Notes: a model not told the origin generated them from the letters alone. DNA of 64,000 nt from Channallabes apus (GCA_030522415.1 CM060105.1:18505277-18569276); one strand, 5' to 3'. Numbered from the stretch's first letter, positions 8,491-20,980 are shown. Numbers and translations are program-made.

Positions 8491-11368
8491 CTGTGATATT
8501 GCTTAAATATATTTCATATTTTGGGTATAATTTTCTGCATCTATCTCATAACATAGAGTACTGGGGAAAGATTGGAGAAGAAAAAAAAACATGCACTGAG
8601 TAATCTTATCAATAGGGGTTGGATGTGAGGTTTTAGGCCATGCAGATGCTGGTAGATACTTTGCAGTGCTCGTGTCCTCAGAGATTAGATGGCTGTACTA
8701 TTGGCAAAATCGAATCTAAAGTCTAAATATTGACCTTGTAACTGGATAAGAGCAGTCGCGCCATGTCGGTGGTAATCATCACAAACGTTAAAATCCTATA
8801 AGTGTTCAAATATCTCATACTAATATTATTTCTGGCATTATTTCATCATTCTTGTAGTGACCTCCTAGGGTATGCACTGTTCATTCTTTCACACCAGAAG
8901 CTCCACACATGGTCAGCTGTGAAACACGCCAAGACCTTTCATCCACAGTTTCGCAGTTTCATCTCCTTCTGCTTACTTTCGCCAGTTTCTCAGCGGCAGT
9001 GTGCGTGATTGGGTGATGATACATGGCCAGGTCACCATTTCACAATCAGAGTCTGCTGCAGTGATTTATTTTGCCAGGACTGAATGCTCAGGATTCTGGC
9101 ATGGATCGACTTCCTCCTGAGCCCCTGGCCTTGCCAGGTCTTGTAAATATGCATCGTTGGAACATCTATCTCTGGCCTGAACAGTCTAAAGGAAATATTT
9201 ACTGCTGCAAAACCTGGAACTGCTTAAGCCGAGATCTTGCAGCCTCTTCTGCAAGGCTTTTTTCCAGATATGCTGTAAAAGCAGCATGTTGAAAGTTTTA
9301 CAAAACGTCAGCGTAGGCATTCATAACTGCACGATTGTTCACATGTCAAAATCTGATCGCAGACAGCTTTTCTTGAACAACCAGCCACAAGATGGTGAAG
9401 TAAGAAGGACCAGACCTGACTGATTAGTGCCTACGCAGCCCAAACTCAACATCATTGTGATTAGCTTCCACCATGCCGCACTTTTAAAATGTGGAACATT
9501 TTAGATGTTTAAAACGACTGCATCAGTAAAGGATTACACGGATCATACGGATAAAACCTATTTCACTCGGTAATATCAGCTCTTCTACACTCAAATCTAT
9601 GGTGTAGAATTTAAAGGGCCAGAAATGATGTGCATGAAATCTGCTAATAAATGAGAGTTATGCTGCACAAAAGATCAGCCATTATGCATTACAAAGTAAT
9701 AACAAAGGTCAGGAGCATAAAAATCAGGCAGGGAAAGAGAATTATCTTCACAGAAACGGACTTTGTCCCAGGATTGTCGAGAAAAATCTGACACCAATTA
9801 CTTCTTACAGGGAGAACGTGGCCAAAATGGAAAACGGGAACGAGCCTTGAATAGTTTCTAAGAGTGAAATGTCATTATGGACCTTTTGAAAGTGTCTGTA
9901 TATGTCCTGATATATCTGAGATACTGGGGAAAAAGTGCTCAGAATAGGCACACTTTGACAATTTCACCGACTATAGGATATAACTTCTGCTAAGTTTTTC
10001 TGAGCGTGTGAGATGTCGGGAATAACCTGATTCCCAATTCACACTCAGAAATAGATGTATGCATAGGTTTAATGGATTTTAACTTGTAGTTGGGGTGGTA
10101 CCATCAAGGGTGCATGATGTACCTTTGGAATGTATCTTAAATGTATAAAAGAAATTATATGGTGTGCCTTTAGAGTACTCTTTCAATTGTTTTAAGATTC
10201 TTTTGACAAGGAAAAGCACAGTTACAGTAGGCTTCATTAACACCAACCAAAATGTGCAAACTGATGTTCTATCAGGATTCAATCCAAATATGCACAACCA
10301 CATGTAAATTTAGTGTCTTTGCCTCATGGTTTATATATATATATTTATTTTTTATTTTTTTTATACACTACTGTATGTTCAAAAGTTTACTGACCTACAA
10401 TATATATATAAACCATGTGTCTTTGCAAGGAAATGAATTTAGCACCTGCGGTGTGATTTGCTGCAGCTTAAATGTCACATGGATGAGCAAATCAATACCT
10501 CCAAAGGGCAGATATTAAATCTGAACAATTTAAATCAAAAGCCATTTTAAATTATAAAATCATTATTAAACAAAATATTAAATCATTGTTTTGTTAAAAT
10601 TGCCAAATGTACTCTTAATATCTCAATAAATGTATGAAAATTATTTTTCTCTATCGCACGCAAGGTTGTCTATAACAAAATGTTTTATTTGAAAACTACT
10701 ACATACTATTGGAGCCAATTAGACCACGCCTTTCTGTCGTGTGATCAGTTACTGTAGGCAAAACTACCTCCTGGGGAAAAACTCATACAGTAACTGCTAT
10801 AAGTGACCTAAATGCATTTAGTGGATTTTTGGAAAATGTTGGAGTCAAAATGTTTACCTTCTGTTCTTTGCAGATACCTAAGAATTCATGAACAATAGGT
10901 ATGTGTCGACTAACGTTTATTATATGTTCTGTGCAGTGCAGTTTGTACTGTATGTTGTGCAAGCACCATATTATATCCTGTACTTAACAACATCATGTGG
11001 GATGCTATTGCGTAACCTTGCATTTTTCGTCCAAATCAGCACTTTTATTTTTTTCCCTCTTGCTCCTGCTGGTTTTGCCATGCATTTATGGTACAGTACC
11101 ATTTCTCAAGAGAAGCTCAACTGCTGTGTGAGGGAAGCTGTTGTATATGCTGTGTCTGGTTCTATCTGCTCTATCTTGTTCTCTGTTGGGATTTTTAACT
11201 TTTATTATCACTTTAAGAGACCACAAACTAAACTGCATACTTAAATGACCACGACCATATACAGGATTTCATTCCATTGCGACAAAACCGTAGCAGGTGG
11301 AGTTATAGTGTTTTGAAACATGACAATGATATAACCAAAACAATTGTGACATTATATTGTGATCCAGT
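8491..11368. other. Long intronic stretch with one doubtful open frame
   Basis: Mostly AT-rich, non-repetitive FNDC5 intron 1 sequence. A GC-moderate patch at 8900-9300 has no recognisable protein in any frame. The only notable open frame is the membrane-protein-like one at 10888-11244. Confidence 0.5.
10888..11244 (+). CDS. Possible membrane-protein-like open frame, unrecognised
   Basis: 118 codons from an ATG on the strand opposite FNDC5, inside its intron 1. The translation shows about four hydrophobic segments (around residues 10-32, 38-60 and 85-107) separated by charged loops such as SQEKLNCCVREA and ending HFKRPQTKLHT. I do not recognise the family. Acceptor-like sequences (CTTTGCAG at 10866-10873, TCTGTGCAG before 10937) precede it, so it could be a terminal exon or a retrocopy. 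Against this, a TACAGTA footprint-type heptamer (11092-11098) sits in the frame, and T-rich DNA easily yields hydrophobic open frames by chance. Confidence 0.2.
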   Translation: MNNRYVSTNVYYMFCAVQFVLYVVQAPYYILYLTTSCGMLLRNLAFFVQISTFIFFPLAPAGFAMHLWYSTISQEKLNCCVREAVVYAVSGSICSILFSVGIFNFYYHFKRPQTKLHT

Positions 11369-11510
11369 GCTCTGCGATGGATTGGCACCCTGTCCATGGT
11401 GTACCCCGCCTCGTGCCCTAAGCCTCCAGGGATAGGCCCCAGGTCCCCGCGACCCTGAATACAGGATAAAGCGGTATAGGAGTTCAGTGAGCGAGTGAGA
11501 ATGTCCTTGT
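11369..11510 (+). mobile_element. SINE-B copy, 5' truncated
   Basis: Contains CTGCGATGGATTGGCACCCTG, CCCCGCGACCCTGAATACAGG-type sequence and AAAGCGGTATAGGAGT, the 3' half of the family. The tRNA head is missing. Confidence 0.8.
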
Positions 11511-12684
11511 TGCACTGTTTTTAATCAGCGCTGCACTTGACACAATATACTCGTGGCACGAGTATCTCTAAGATCCACTCTCATTCTGCAAGAACCTCAT
11601 TAAAATATTGTTTCTCTTCTTCTCCCCTAGTTTGCATATGACGATCAGTCACACGATTGCAAATTTCATGCAAAACATCGTCTAATAATCAAGTTATAAA
11701 ACTGCACATGTTAATTAGCTCATCTTGGCACCTTAGTAAATCCGAGCCTCCGTATCAATCAGTTTATATACTGTAGGTAAGAAATTAAATGCAATGCAGT
11801 GTGGCTTGCTGTTATATAGAAAATAATAGATGATGTATCCTGATCCTCCGTAATCCAGTTGTTTTACTGTATGCAATAACATATTAGAATGAGGGAACTG
11901 AGAATTTGTATTGGCGTCAGTACAATTGTCAATGCTGGTGTTATTGAATTATTGAAAACTAATCAGTACCTTCTGACCAAACAGGATGGAGCAATAATGC
12001 TGCGTGATTATGTACGCTAATACCTAGAGCAAACAGCAAAATAAATCTGTGACATTTATATAGAGTATAACAGTAAAAACTGAAGCCGGTACCATGGTCC
12101 TGGACTGTGCTATTAAATATTTTACCATCTGTCTGCCTCGGCATTGTGAAAAGTGACTGCAAACATTATTACCCAGGAAGAAAGTCTGGTGTAGAATGAC
12201 AAACCGAGCGATTTCACTGATATTGTCATGCCACTATGAAAACATAATAACAGGAAAAAGTGCTTACCATGCATTTCTGATGTCATTTTCAATATATATA
12301 TTATGAGTGCCGAATGCCCTCCAGACCGACTGCGAGTGTTGAGGCCGACCAGGTTAAGCCTCTGATTTCCAAACTTAAAATCTCAACCCAATGCGTCATT
12401 TTCTGTTCAAGTGTGACACTATGACTCCATCAGCAAAGACATTCTGAAGGTTAACTTCTGAACATCCAAGACGCTGTCACCAGCTCTGGGTGAAATTCCT
12501 CCCATGAAAGAATACCCTCATTTCCAATTATTTTTTGCTGCGGTCTCTGAATAAAATCTGTGTATTTAAGGGATTGATTATATCTGTACCGTGTGTGTCC
12601 TTGGTTAAGGTTAATAACTGCTTTGGAAATTAGGACTTTGCTAATGCATGAGTCACATTAGAGAACACTGTAACGCCAGCCCAC
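11511..12684. other. Intronic sequence, no recognised feature
   Basis: No repeats or exons identified apart from two TACTGTA heptamers. Confidence 0.5.
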
Positions 12685-12860
12685 GCACACACACACATTC
12701 ACACCTACTGTAGTGTAGCAAGTTCGTTTGTACTGTAGGAGGAAACCGGACAATCCTGAGGAAACCCACACCGACGCAAGACAGAACGTGTGAAACTCTA
12801 AACGCAAAGTAACCTGAGCTCAGGGTCGAACCAGCAACCCACAAGACTGTGAGACAGCAA
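12685..12860 (-). mobile_element. Degraded SINE-B-like copy
   Basis: CA-rich tract, TAGGAGGAAACCGGA and AGGGTCGAACCAGCAACCC follow the order of an antisense SINE-B, but identity is low. Two TACTGTA heptamers interrupt it (12706, 12731). Confidence 0.5.
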
Positions 12861-13129
12861 CACGACGCACTATTTTTATGTTCACGTAAACATAAATACA
12901 AGCTTTGTACAAAATACAGTTATGCACTTTTTTGCACCATGACTATTTTAAATCGAATTTTTTAATTTAAAAGCTAGTCTGAGGAAATCATTCACTATTC
13001 AGCATTGTCAATAATTACATATGGATAATTAATGAATGATGTTTATATGATATTGACAAAACGCTTATAACCACTGCTTCCTAAATATGTTTTCCCTTGG
13101 GTCATGTTAGATCATCTGACATTTAATGC

Positions 13130-13290
13130 GCAAGATCTGGCACAGGCTTTACACCGGATGCCGTACCTGTTCCAACCATCCCATTTCCTAACCATGCTTG
13201 GGACTGGGACGCTACATGCAGTGGCTGGGTCGTACTTCATTACATTTTAAACGTCTAAACATTTAAAGGACCCTCCTGTGGTGACCCAGC
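13130..13290 (-). mobile_element. Degraded SINE-C copy
   Basis: TCTGGCACAGGCTTTACACC, GGATGCCGTACCTGTTCC and TGCTTGGGACTGGGACG match the SINE-C body in antisense orientation. Confidence 0.6.
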
Positions 13291-14460
13291 AGGGCAAGTC
13301 TCAAACCCTGACCCTTTAATATTATCATATATATGGTACATTTGTTTTTGGAAATTCTACTGATATTTATTTGATCTCATCACAATAAATTTAGAGATGA
13401 ATGTCTACATTTAAAATATTAAATAGTGATTGTGATTTAAATTTCCTAATAATATTTCCCCTAATTTTACATATTTTGTATCTGACACATACATTTCTGT
13501 ATAATGAATGAAAGGGTTAAAAATCATGTACTTAGTCTTGTATTTATATCAGGATCATTTAAAACCTATATTGTTCTCTCAGGAGTATCGGACCCGAACA
13601 GGTAGATAGTGAGTCAAAGCGATGACCTGAGTGTTTCATGCCTGTCTTTTTCATCATCACATGCATCTCAACAGGGCGAGGAGCTAAAGTCTAACACCCT
13701 CAGAGTTAATCAGCCTTTGAGTACATTTGCTGCCTGTTGGCATCACCCGCTGCTTTTGTTGTTCCTCTTTATCATGCAGGTTGCCTCTAACCTGGATTTT
13801 TTATTAATTTTTTTTCTCCAGAGGATAAAGTGACGACGTGAAAGTGACGGAATGAACATATGAGCGAACAGGCCTTGTTTTGTTCCCCCCCTTCTCGACA
13901 CGTACATCAGCTCTGTTCTCTGCTGCATCGCATGATGAAAGCAATGATGAGGGCTGATGGAGTCTCTCTACTTCACATGAAAGAGAACTGCAGACTGTTT
14001 GTGTTCACCGTCACGAGGTTCAAAAAGTGACACATATTCTGATTAAATATAGCCTACTTAAAAGAAAAAATATATCTAATCTTGTTTTCTTTTTTTTTTG
14101 TAACAGTTTGTCTTTGAAGGTATTGCCTGCATTTCTGTTCTATGGGAATGTATTCCATCGATTTACATGGAAATGCCAATAATTTATGATTAGGTTGATA
14201 TTTTTACTGATATTTTTCACATGTAATTTCGATTCTACTACACTTTGGCACATTACTGCTCCATTGAAATTTAAGTGCCTTTTTAAATTTGTAGTATTAG
14301 CTATTAATGAACTGTAAGGATGGAATAAGGGATAGTACTTCAATTAATACTTCATCCTGCCTGACCCATACACACAATAAAATCAGATCTATACCTATTG
14401 CTTGATAAGGTACTAACCAGTAAGGGCTCCTGTAGACAAGAATCTCTAGTAGGTGGTAAA
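13291..14460. other. Intronic sequence, no recognised feature
   Basis: Unique-looking FNDC5 intron 1 sequence. Short open frames here are not convincing. Confidence 0.5.
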
Positions 14461-14466
14461 GGAGAT

Positions 14467-14500
14467 GCCCCCCCCCCATACACACACACACACACACACA
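14467..14500. repeat. C-run plus (CA)n
   Basis: Nine cytosines followed by ten or so CA units. Confidence 0.9.
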
Positions 14501-15080
14501 AATTATAGACAGGATGTAATGTCCGTGTAATGTCTCTTACTTGGAAATCCAAAGAAATCAACACCACTGCACATTTTATTCTGCTGATGTGAATAACTCG
14601 CAGGTGATGTGTTCCCCTATTGATCAGAGGAATCCAAACCCTGTGTCCAATGCATTTCTTAACACACAGTTGTAGTGCTTCAGGCTACACAGCTCTTTAT
14701 AAGGCACATTTGATCAGATTAGATCAGATCAACAGAATAAAATGAAGCTGGATTATTTTTTTGCTCCCTATAAACTTTCTCAGTATCTCCAGCCATAGTG
14801 AATGATTAGATGGAAAGATGGATCGATGCAAACACACGCTGGGGGGGGGGAAATGCATTTCTTTTATTATTCCAGTTGAAGATTAAACCTGTCCTTCTTG
14901 CACGGCTGTGATGAACAGGTTGTATGTGGAGCACCGTGTACCCTCCTGCCTCCTGCCCGCATCCTCACCACGTCCGGGTGCATTTCATGCAACAGCCACA
15001 CGCATTAGTTTCGGAGTCGAACGCATGCACTGCCGCAGACGTGGACGCCGGGTTTTTAAAAACACGCCAGACTGACTTAC

Positions 15081-15183
15081 CGGCGCGGACCGGACGCGCG
15101 AACATGCAGGCGAGCAGCAACAGCAGCAGCAGCGGCGGCGGCGGCAGCAGAACGGCAGCGGCACAGGAGCTTCTTCCTCCCAT
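15081..15183 (-). CDS. fndc5: FNDC5 coding exon 1 (signal peptide)
   Basis: First coding exon of the irisin precursor, a type I membrane glycoprotein whose fibronectin III ectodomain is shed as a myokine in mammals. Read on the minus strand, an ATG at 15183 with A at -3 and G at +4 opens 34 codons plus one base and ends at a strong donor (GTAAGT, 15075-15080). The peptide begins MGGRSSCAAAV, continues into a proline run and a leucine-rich core, and ends ARPVRA. This is a classic signal peptide with cleavage expected after the final alanine. The leftover G joins AC of exon 2 to make Asp, giving a mature start DSLSAPLNV that matches the DSPSAPVNV start of mammalian irisin. The start is an ordinary ATG, unlike the ATA start described for human FNDC5. 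An out-of-frame ATG lies at 15230-15232 and could act upstream if transcribed. Confidence 0.9.
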
Positions 15184-15500
15184 CCTGCACGGGATCCTTT
15201 ACATTCCGCGCGCTCAGCCTCCAAAAGCCCATTTACTCACGCGGGAATCTCCGCACATCGGCTGCACTCAACGCACGCGCTACCGCGGATCCCCGCTCTG
15301 CGCCTTCACTCTGCTCATGGCGGCGAACCGAGAGAGGATGAGGAGCTGTCCACTGAGAGACACACACACAGAGAGAGAGAGAGAGGGGGGGGGGGAGGGG
15401 GGAGAGAGAGAGAGAGAGGGAGAGAGAGAGAGAGAGGGGGGGGGGGGGAGAGAGAGAGGGGGAGAGAGAGAGGTGCTACGCTACTGATATGCGCGCGGGC
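15184..15500 (-). promoter_or_regulatory. fndc5: Probable FNDC5 5' UTR and promoter, CpG-rich
   Basis: The DNA from about 14920 to 15340 is the only distinctly GC- and CpG-rich part of the window (many CGCG, GCGC and CCGC words) and straddles the FNDC5 start codon, as expected of a vertebrate CpG-island promoter. No convincing TATA box is visible. Upstream, in the transcription sense, the sense strand becomes a CT-rich polypyrimidine tract (15361-15473), a feature seen in some TATA-less promoters. A donor-like GTGAGTAA (15233-15240, minus) lies in the presumed 5' UTR and could be used by an alternative leader exon. The transcription start cannot be fixed from sequence. Confidence 0.55.
15361..15473. 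repeat. GA/GGGA polypurine tract
   Basis: About 110 bp of almost pure purine on the plus strand (GAGAGA with G8-G10 runs), directly upstream of FNDC5. Such mirror-like tracts can form triplex DNA in vitro. On the sense strand of FNDC5 it is polypyrimidine. Confidence 0.95.
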
Positions 15501-15555
15501 CGGTTTTACGCACCACCGGGCATAAGAGTGACGTGTACACTCTCACACACACAAA

Positions 15556-15556
15556 G

Positions 15557-15623
<67 letters not shown>

Positions 15624-15762
15624 GTTTTTCCATCATCCATCCTTCCACCTGTCAGTTGGTCAAGTCATCCATCCATCTGTTCATTCATCCATCACTTTTT
15701 TCATTCAATTTCTCTCTCCCTGTCTCTCCCTCTCTCTATATATATAAAAATAAATTGAATAG

Positions 15763-15848
<86 letters not shown>

Positions 15849-16003
15849 AATCATTTTTTTCATTCAATTCATTCATCCATCTATCTAATTAGCCACCTAC
15901 AGTACTTAGCAATACACCCATCTCTATACTATACTACCATCCATCTTTGTAAGTTTAACTGTTTTTCTGTCCACCCACCTGTCCTTGAATCCATTAAACA
16001 AAG

Positions 16004-16102
<99 letters not shown>

Positions 16103-16237
16103 GTTTTTCCATCATCCATCCTTCCACCTGTCAGTTGGTCAAGTCATCCATCTGTTCATTCATCCATCACTTTTTTCATTCAATTTCTCTCTCTCTGTCT
16201 CTCTCTCTCTATATATATATATAAATAAATTGAATAG

Positions 16238-16296
<59 letters not shown>

Positions 16297-16320
16297 GTCT
16301 GTCTGTCTGTCTGTCTGTCA
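15556..16320. repeat. GATA/GACA tetranucleotide block with duplicated spacer
   Basis: Four CTAT (=GATA) arrays at about 15556-15622, 15761-15848, 16003-16102 and 16237-16296; the last passes into CTGT (=GACA) units up to 16320. Spacers 15622-15768 and 16101-16245 are about 145 bp near-identical copies containing CATCATCCATCCTTCC and AATAAATTGAATAGTC. The block has therefore grown by duplication of an array-plus-spacer unit of about 480 bp. Confidence 0.95.
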
Positions 16321-17780
16321 GTCTATCTATCCACCCATCCTATGCTAGAGCTTTAATCTGACTCTTCTCTCTTTCCTTCATCATCTCTCTCTTTGTCTCT
16401 GTCTATGGTTGCATATATTTAGCTCTTTGTGTTGTTCTCTCTGATTTTTCTCTCCGCTTTATGACTAATGGGGAGTGTTGAGGACGAACGGCACACTGCA
16501 GTACTACACGCGGCACAAACGTACTCTCAAATAACACACTCACTTCACAGCTGAATGGGTTAGAATAGTGCTTGTGGTGGCTGAGGTGAGTGATTAAAAT
16601 AAACCTTGAATTTTAGCAGCAAATGTGACATCTTCCTGGCTGAATGGTTTAAAAAAGTAAACTAGATGACACCAGATAGTGGGATCATAAATCATTAAAG
16701 ACAAACAGTGCCAAGTGTGTTCAGGATGTTCGGTCTGAGCAGACAGTGAAAAAGTGCCTTGAGATGAGCATTTGGGCAAGTCCAAATCTTTAGTGTATCC
16801 ATGTGGGAGCATTCATAGGAGCAGAAAATTAGGCATGACAAAGCTAATATTGTTGAAGAAGTTCATTATCAACTTTTTTATCGACTACTTTAAGAACTTC
16901 GCTGAACTGGTAATTCAACCTGAATGTGCTTTTGATGCTTTCAGGAAACCAAAATGAGAAAATCATTCAGGTTTTGAAGAGCTTGTGGTGATGATAAATT
17001 GCCCCAGCCGAAGATGCCAACTAAGGGTTTTATAATCTAAAGTATTAACCCCTGTCCACACATTGTCAACGAGGGAAAATTAAATGGCATTCTACCAAAA
17101 GCCATCTAGTGTGATTAGTGTTGGAGTTTGAAATATTATGTCTCAGAATTTAAAAGATTTTAAAAGGTCATAATCCAGAAGTATTACTGCATAAGTTAAG
17201 CACTTTAAATAATGACTTCAGGTTTTTACCCAAAGGCAATGTTTACTAAATTATGTTTTTGAATAGATGCTACTTTTATTTTTATTTTTTGTCCTCAAAG
17301 GTTTACACTCATTCAGAATCTACAGATAAGGCTTTTGGTTGTTTGATCAGAAGGTTAAGAGGTAACAAGCACCACCAAAATACCCGATGTCCTAAAACAG
17401 GTGTGATGTAACCAGGAGGAAGGATTTCCAGGAACCACAAGTGAGAACTGTCTAGATAATCCAATGCATTAACCTGGCACTGGACCAAACCCTTGTGTAA
17501 CAAAGTATGATGCTTGACCCTATTCCCTGACTCCAACATCCTTACATGCTGACACATGCAAAGAAAAGCATTTCATTACTGACAATAAGGTCATCTTTCG
17601 ACCCGTTCAGTTATCAGATAGTGATTTTATTGCACAAACGTGTGAGCTTGTGTAACACTGCAGACATGAAGGTGCTATAACACAATTCTCAGTGTGCCAA
17701 AAAGCTGCGCACATTGTTGCTATATCATCTTTTCGCTGATACATAAATGAATGGTGAAATACCTTTGACACATTGAGTAG
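16321..17780. other. Upstream flank of FNDC5, nothing recognised
   Basis: No exon, repeat family or clear regulatory motif identified beyond the tetranucleotide block. Confidence 0.5.
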
Positions 17781-17795
17781 ATACTACTACTACAG

Positions 17796-17830
<35 letters not shown>
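17781..17830. repeat. (ACT)n trinucleotide repeat
   Basis: About 15 ACT units interrupted once by TACAGTA (17791), a 5 bp insertion at a TA. Confidence 0.9.
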
Positions 17831-18064
17831 TTAATACTAATAATCAGTCTTTGTTGGGGTTTGGTTTGTCAACAAATGTTCTCCTTTCATTTATGTGAAA
17901 ATTCCCAGTGTATGGTATGGAAGGGTATGACAAGGGTACGTTAAATGTCATGTCTGTATTGATTTAAGCAGTAAAGATTTACTATATAATAAATAATGTT
18001 TGCACAATTATCTTCCAGTTTGGTTATTTGCCAATTCTCACTCCTCTCACAGAGTCTCCAGCTC

Positions 18065-18310
18065 TCAGGGGCATTGGTGGCCCAGCCATTTTAGGTGCTC
18101 GATTGCTCATAGGAGGGTCAGGGGTTCAAGCCCCGCCAACATTGGGTTGCCACTGTTGGACCCTTGGGCTTATATCCACTGAAGGATGATCTGGTGTGAA
18201 GGACTGTAAAGGATTGACACCAGGACAGACGGGAGCCTGCTATGAGGCTCCCACCGCTTCCTCTCTTGGACTCCTGCTCATATATGGATATTTGTGCCAT
18301 TTTAAGGATT
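18065..18310 (+). mobile_element. tRNA-derived SINE-like copy
   Basis: TGGTGGCCCAGCCATTTTAGG with a B-box-like GGGTTCAAGCCCC and GTTGCCACTGTTGGACCCTTG indicate a divergent relative of SINE-A. Confidence 0.5.
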
Positions 18311-18556
18311 TGCACTTCATTGATTTGATCTCCATCAATGAGTGTACATTGATGACGGCTGCTGTCGTTTAAATCTAGCTTGTACCAAAATGTTGCTAAT
18401 AATGAAAAGAAGAAGAAATTCCTGCAAGATTTTTTTGTTAAATCTGTGGCAGTGTGGGAAAATCGCATCGCGATTTGTCATGTTAGTGATAAATTGGCAC
18501 AGAGCTACAAAATACAGTATAAATCAACACCGACTCCAGCAACCAATGATCACATA

Positions 18557-18563
18557 CTCTCAC

Positions 18564-18595
<32 letters not shown>

Positions 18596-18596
18596 G
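18557..18596. repeat. (CA)n microsatellite
   Basis: About 18 CA units with one CG change. Confidence 0.95.
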
Positions 18597-20980
18597 AATG
18601 TTCTAGAGCATCTGTTGTGCACCACTATGTAAATTCTTTTGTTTCATGTTTTTTTTCTTATAAAACATTTGCTGAGTGTTACTCGTTGTCAACATGTGAT
18701 CATCTTGTGTTCATAATTTGATATTGTTCCTCTTGTTTATTTTGCACTTTGTGATCAAGGGCATGTACTGTACTACTGTAGCACATGTCCCAGCCTCAAA
18801 TACCAAATCAGACAAAAACCGTGCTGTTCTTCTGCCTATAACACTTTGACATGTGGATTATCAAACAGTACTGTATATGTAGAATTCCACATGCCAAAGG
18901 CTTTCCCATGGCTGCAACACACATCCTATCAAATGCACTACTTCTATTGCAGTTGTTGCTTTGGTACTGTTTTGTGTTCAGCCAGACATCGTGATATCAT
19001 GAACGGCAATAATAGCTGCTGTTAGTGAGTAATTCAAATAATACACAAATCGGCACTTTGCATGTTAGTCTGGTTAAACTCCCTACACACCTGCTAACCG
19101 AGCATTAAACTGTTACACTAATTAAAAGAGAAGATAAACCAATGACACAGCTCTTCTTGCAGTTGAGGATTTTTGCATAATTGATCTGGGACCTCAAGGC
19201 TCTTGGCAAAACAAATTGCAGCACATCAGCTTTTCACCGCACACGACCAGTCAATATTGTACCTCTGTACCTCTAACAATGCTAAAATCTTTAATATATC
19301 TCATATTACGGAGTCTGATTCATTTATGTCTTGTTTTTTTTTTCGCCAGTCTTGTTTTCGTTCTCAGTACAAACAAGTGGAGTGTGGAAGAACAAATTGA
19401 AAATTACTACATGCGTAATGAGTTGTTCAGAGGGGAACGCTTCTTTTATGGGTGCTCAGATCAATGTGCAATTAGTGTTGATACAAGTGGTGTTCAAGTC
19501 AAAGCAGGACTTTGGATAGAGTATAATATAATATTGTGCAGGATGCTATATGTTATAAGAGTAAAAAAAATCCCTTTATTTCTCAGCAAATTTTTCTCTG
19601 GGGATTGATTAAAAGTATGATTGTAGTTGAGGTTCAGCAAGTAGATTTGTTTGTGTGTTTGTCATTACTGTATAATGCTGAGGTAGGTCCATAGAGATTT
19701 TCCTGTTCTTTGTTTATGCTTTCGCCCAAAGCGCCATCTCAACACACACAAACTTGATGAACAAATATCATACTGTATAACCGATGGTCACATGTGGGTG
19801 CACAGTCAGTTATTTTGTAGCAGGAAATCGGAGGGGAATCTCTCCGAGTGGGAATTTTCTGTTGCTGCTTGAAATGCTTGAAGGAACCCCCCCCCCCACC
19901 CCACCCCTTGAACACATTAAAATATTTATGATATCATTATCGATTTTTTCTTTCTCGTGATTATTATCTTAATTTTGGTGTTGATGCTGTATTTTTGTGA
20001 AATGTCAACAGTGCACCAATTTCACACAAGGAGATCTCAGTTACAACACAATTATCAAAGGTCACAGTTCACTATTGGGTCATAAACGAATAGCATGTTT
20101 TTTTATTTTCCGCTGACCATTTTCCAACAACGTTCTATGTTATATCAGTGAGAAAGCCAATGAGTACTAGAGTCACACAATGCAATGCAGCTATACTGTA
20201 TGACTCACTTGTGTTTAAAGTTCTGTTATATACTGTAGCACAGTGATTTTAATGGTGTCGCGAGTCCGGCATTTCAAGTTATAAAACCTGATCTGTTTAA
20301 GGAGAGGTCAGAAAACTGGGCCCAATTAAGGACTAAAGTGCTGCTACAGTATATCAAGGTCTTTAAGCAGAGAGGCAACAATCTCAGCAGGATGTCAGAC
20401 GGCATGATGGAATAGACTGTATAGGCCACTGGAATTCAAAGAGAAACCAGTTGAACATGTCAATGAATGAATTCAGCTCCTTTTAATGGAAACTTTTCTC
20501 ATTACAAAATAAATAATAGACGCCACTGAATAATAGCTGGTAATTATAAAGATTAGTATGCGAGTCATAGAATGAGGATTCCTCATTTAAGGGCACAGAA
20601 GTGGCTCTCTGGCAGTCCTTTCCAGTGACTAATACAAATCCCTATCTTTCTTCGTGTTCTCACTCCATCTTCTTCTCCTGCGGCTTTGAACATTTACTAC
20701 TATTTCTGTCCTCTTGCTTTATTTAGTTTTGTATTTCTTCAGCTCCGTCACTTTGCAGAGAGAGAGAGAGAAAGAAAATCGAGAAACTAGGGCAGTAAAT
20801 GCTGTGCACCTTGCAGCACAGTCCAGTTTTGGGAACTAGATCAGGACAAGGTGAGTGGAAAAGTGTGAGGGAGGGTTTAGAAACTGGTGTGAAGGTGTAC
20901 TGTTGTGCAGAGAGAGAAAGTGTGTGTTCAGGTCAGCATTCTGTTGCTGTTCTCTCACAGAGGCATATGTTTTGCTTATG
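18597..20980. other. Intergenic sequence, nothing recognised
   Basis: AT-rich. Contains nine TACWGTA heptamers and a short GA tract at 20757-20777. No gene signal. Confidence 0.5.

Larger units (their letters stand above)
3002..15080 (-). other. fndc5: FNDC5 intron 1
   Basis: A 12,079 bp intron between the signal-peptide exon and the first FNIII exon, with GTAAGT at its 5' end and TTCAG at its 3' end. It carries two Tc1 transposons, SINEs of all three families, a long CA microsatellite and extensive AT-rich sequence with no recognised exon. Insertions of either orientation are tolerated, as is usual for large first introns. Confidence 0.9.

Noticed and set aside
8900..9300. GC-moderate patch that might be an exon
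   Set aside because: No frame gives a recognisable protein and splice sites are weak.
14924..15487. 187-codon plus-strand open frame over FNDC5 exon 1
   Set aside because: It is the complement of the signal-peptide exon and the polypurine tract; its tail is a translated GA repeat (ER/GE runs).
15489..16224. Open frames encoding SIYLSIYL repeats
   Set aside because: Translation of the CTAT microsatellite in all frames; tetranucleotide repeats keep every frame open without selection.
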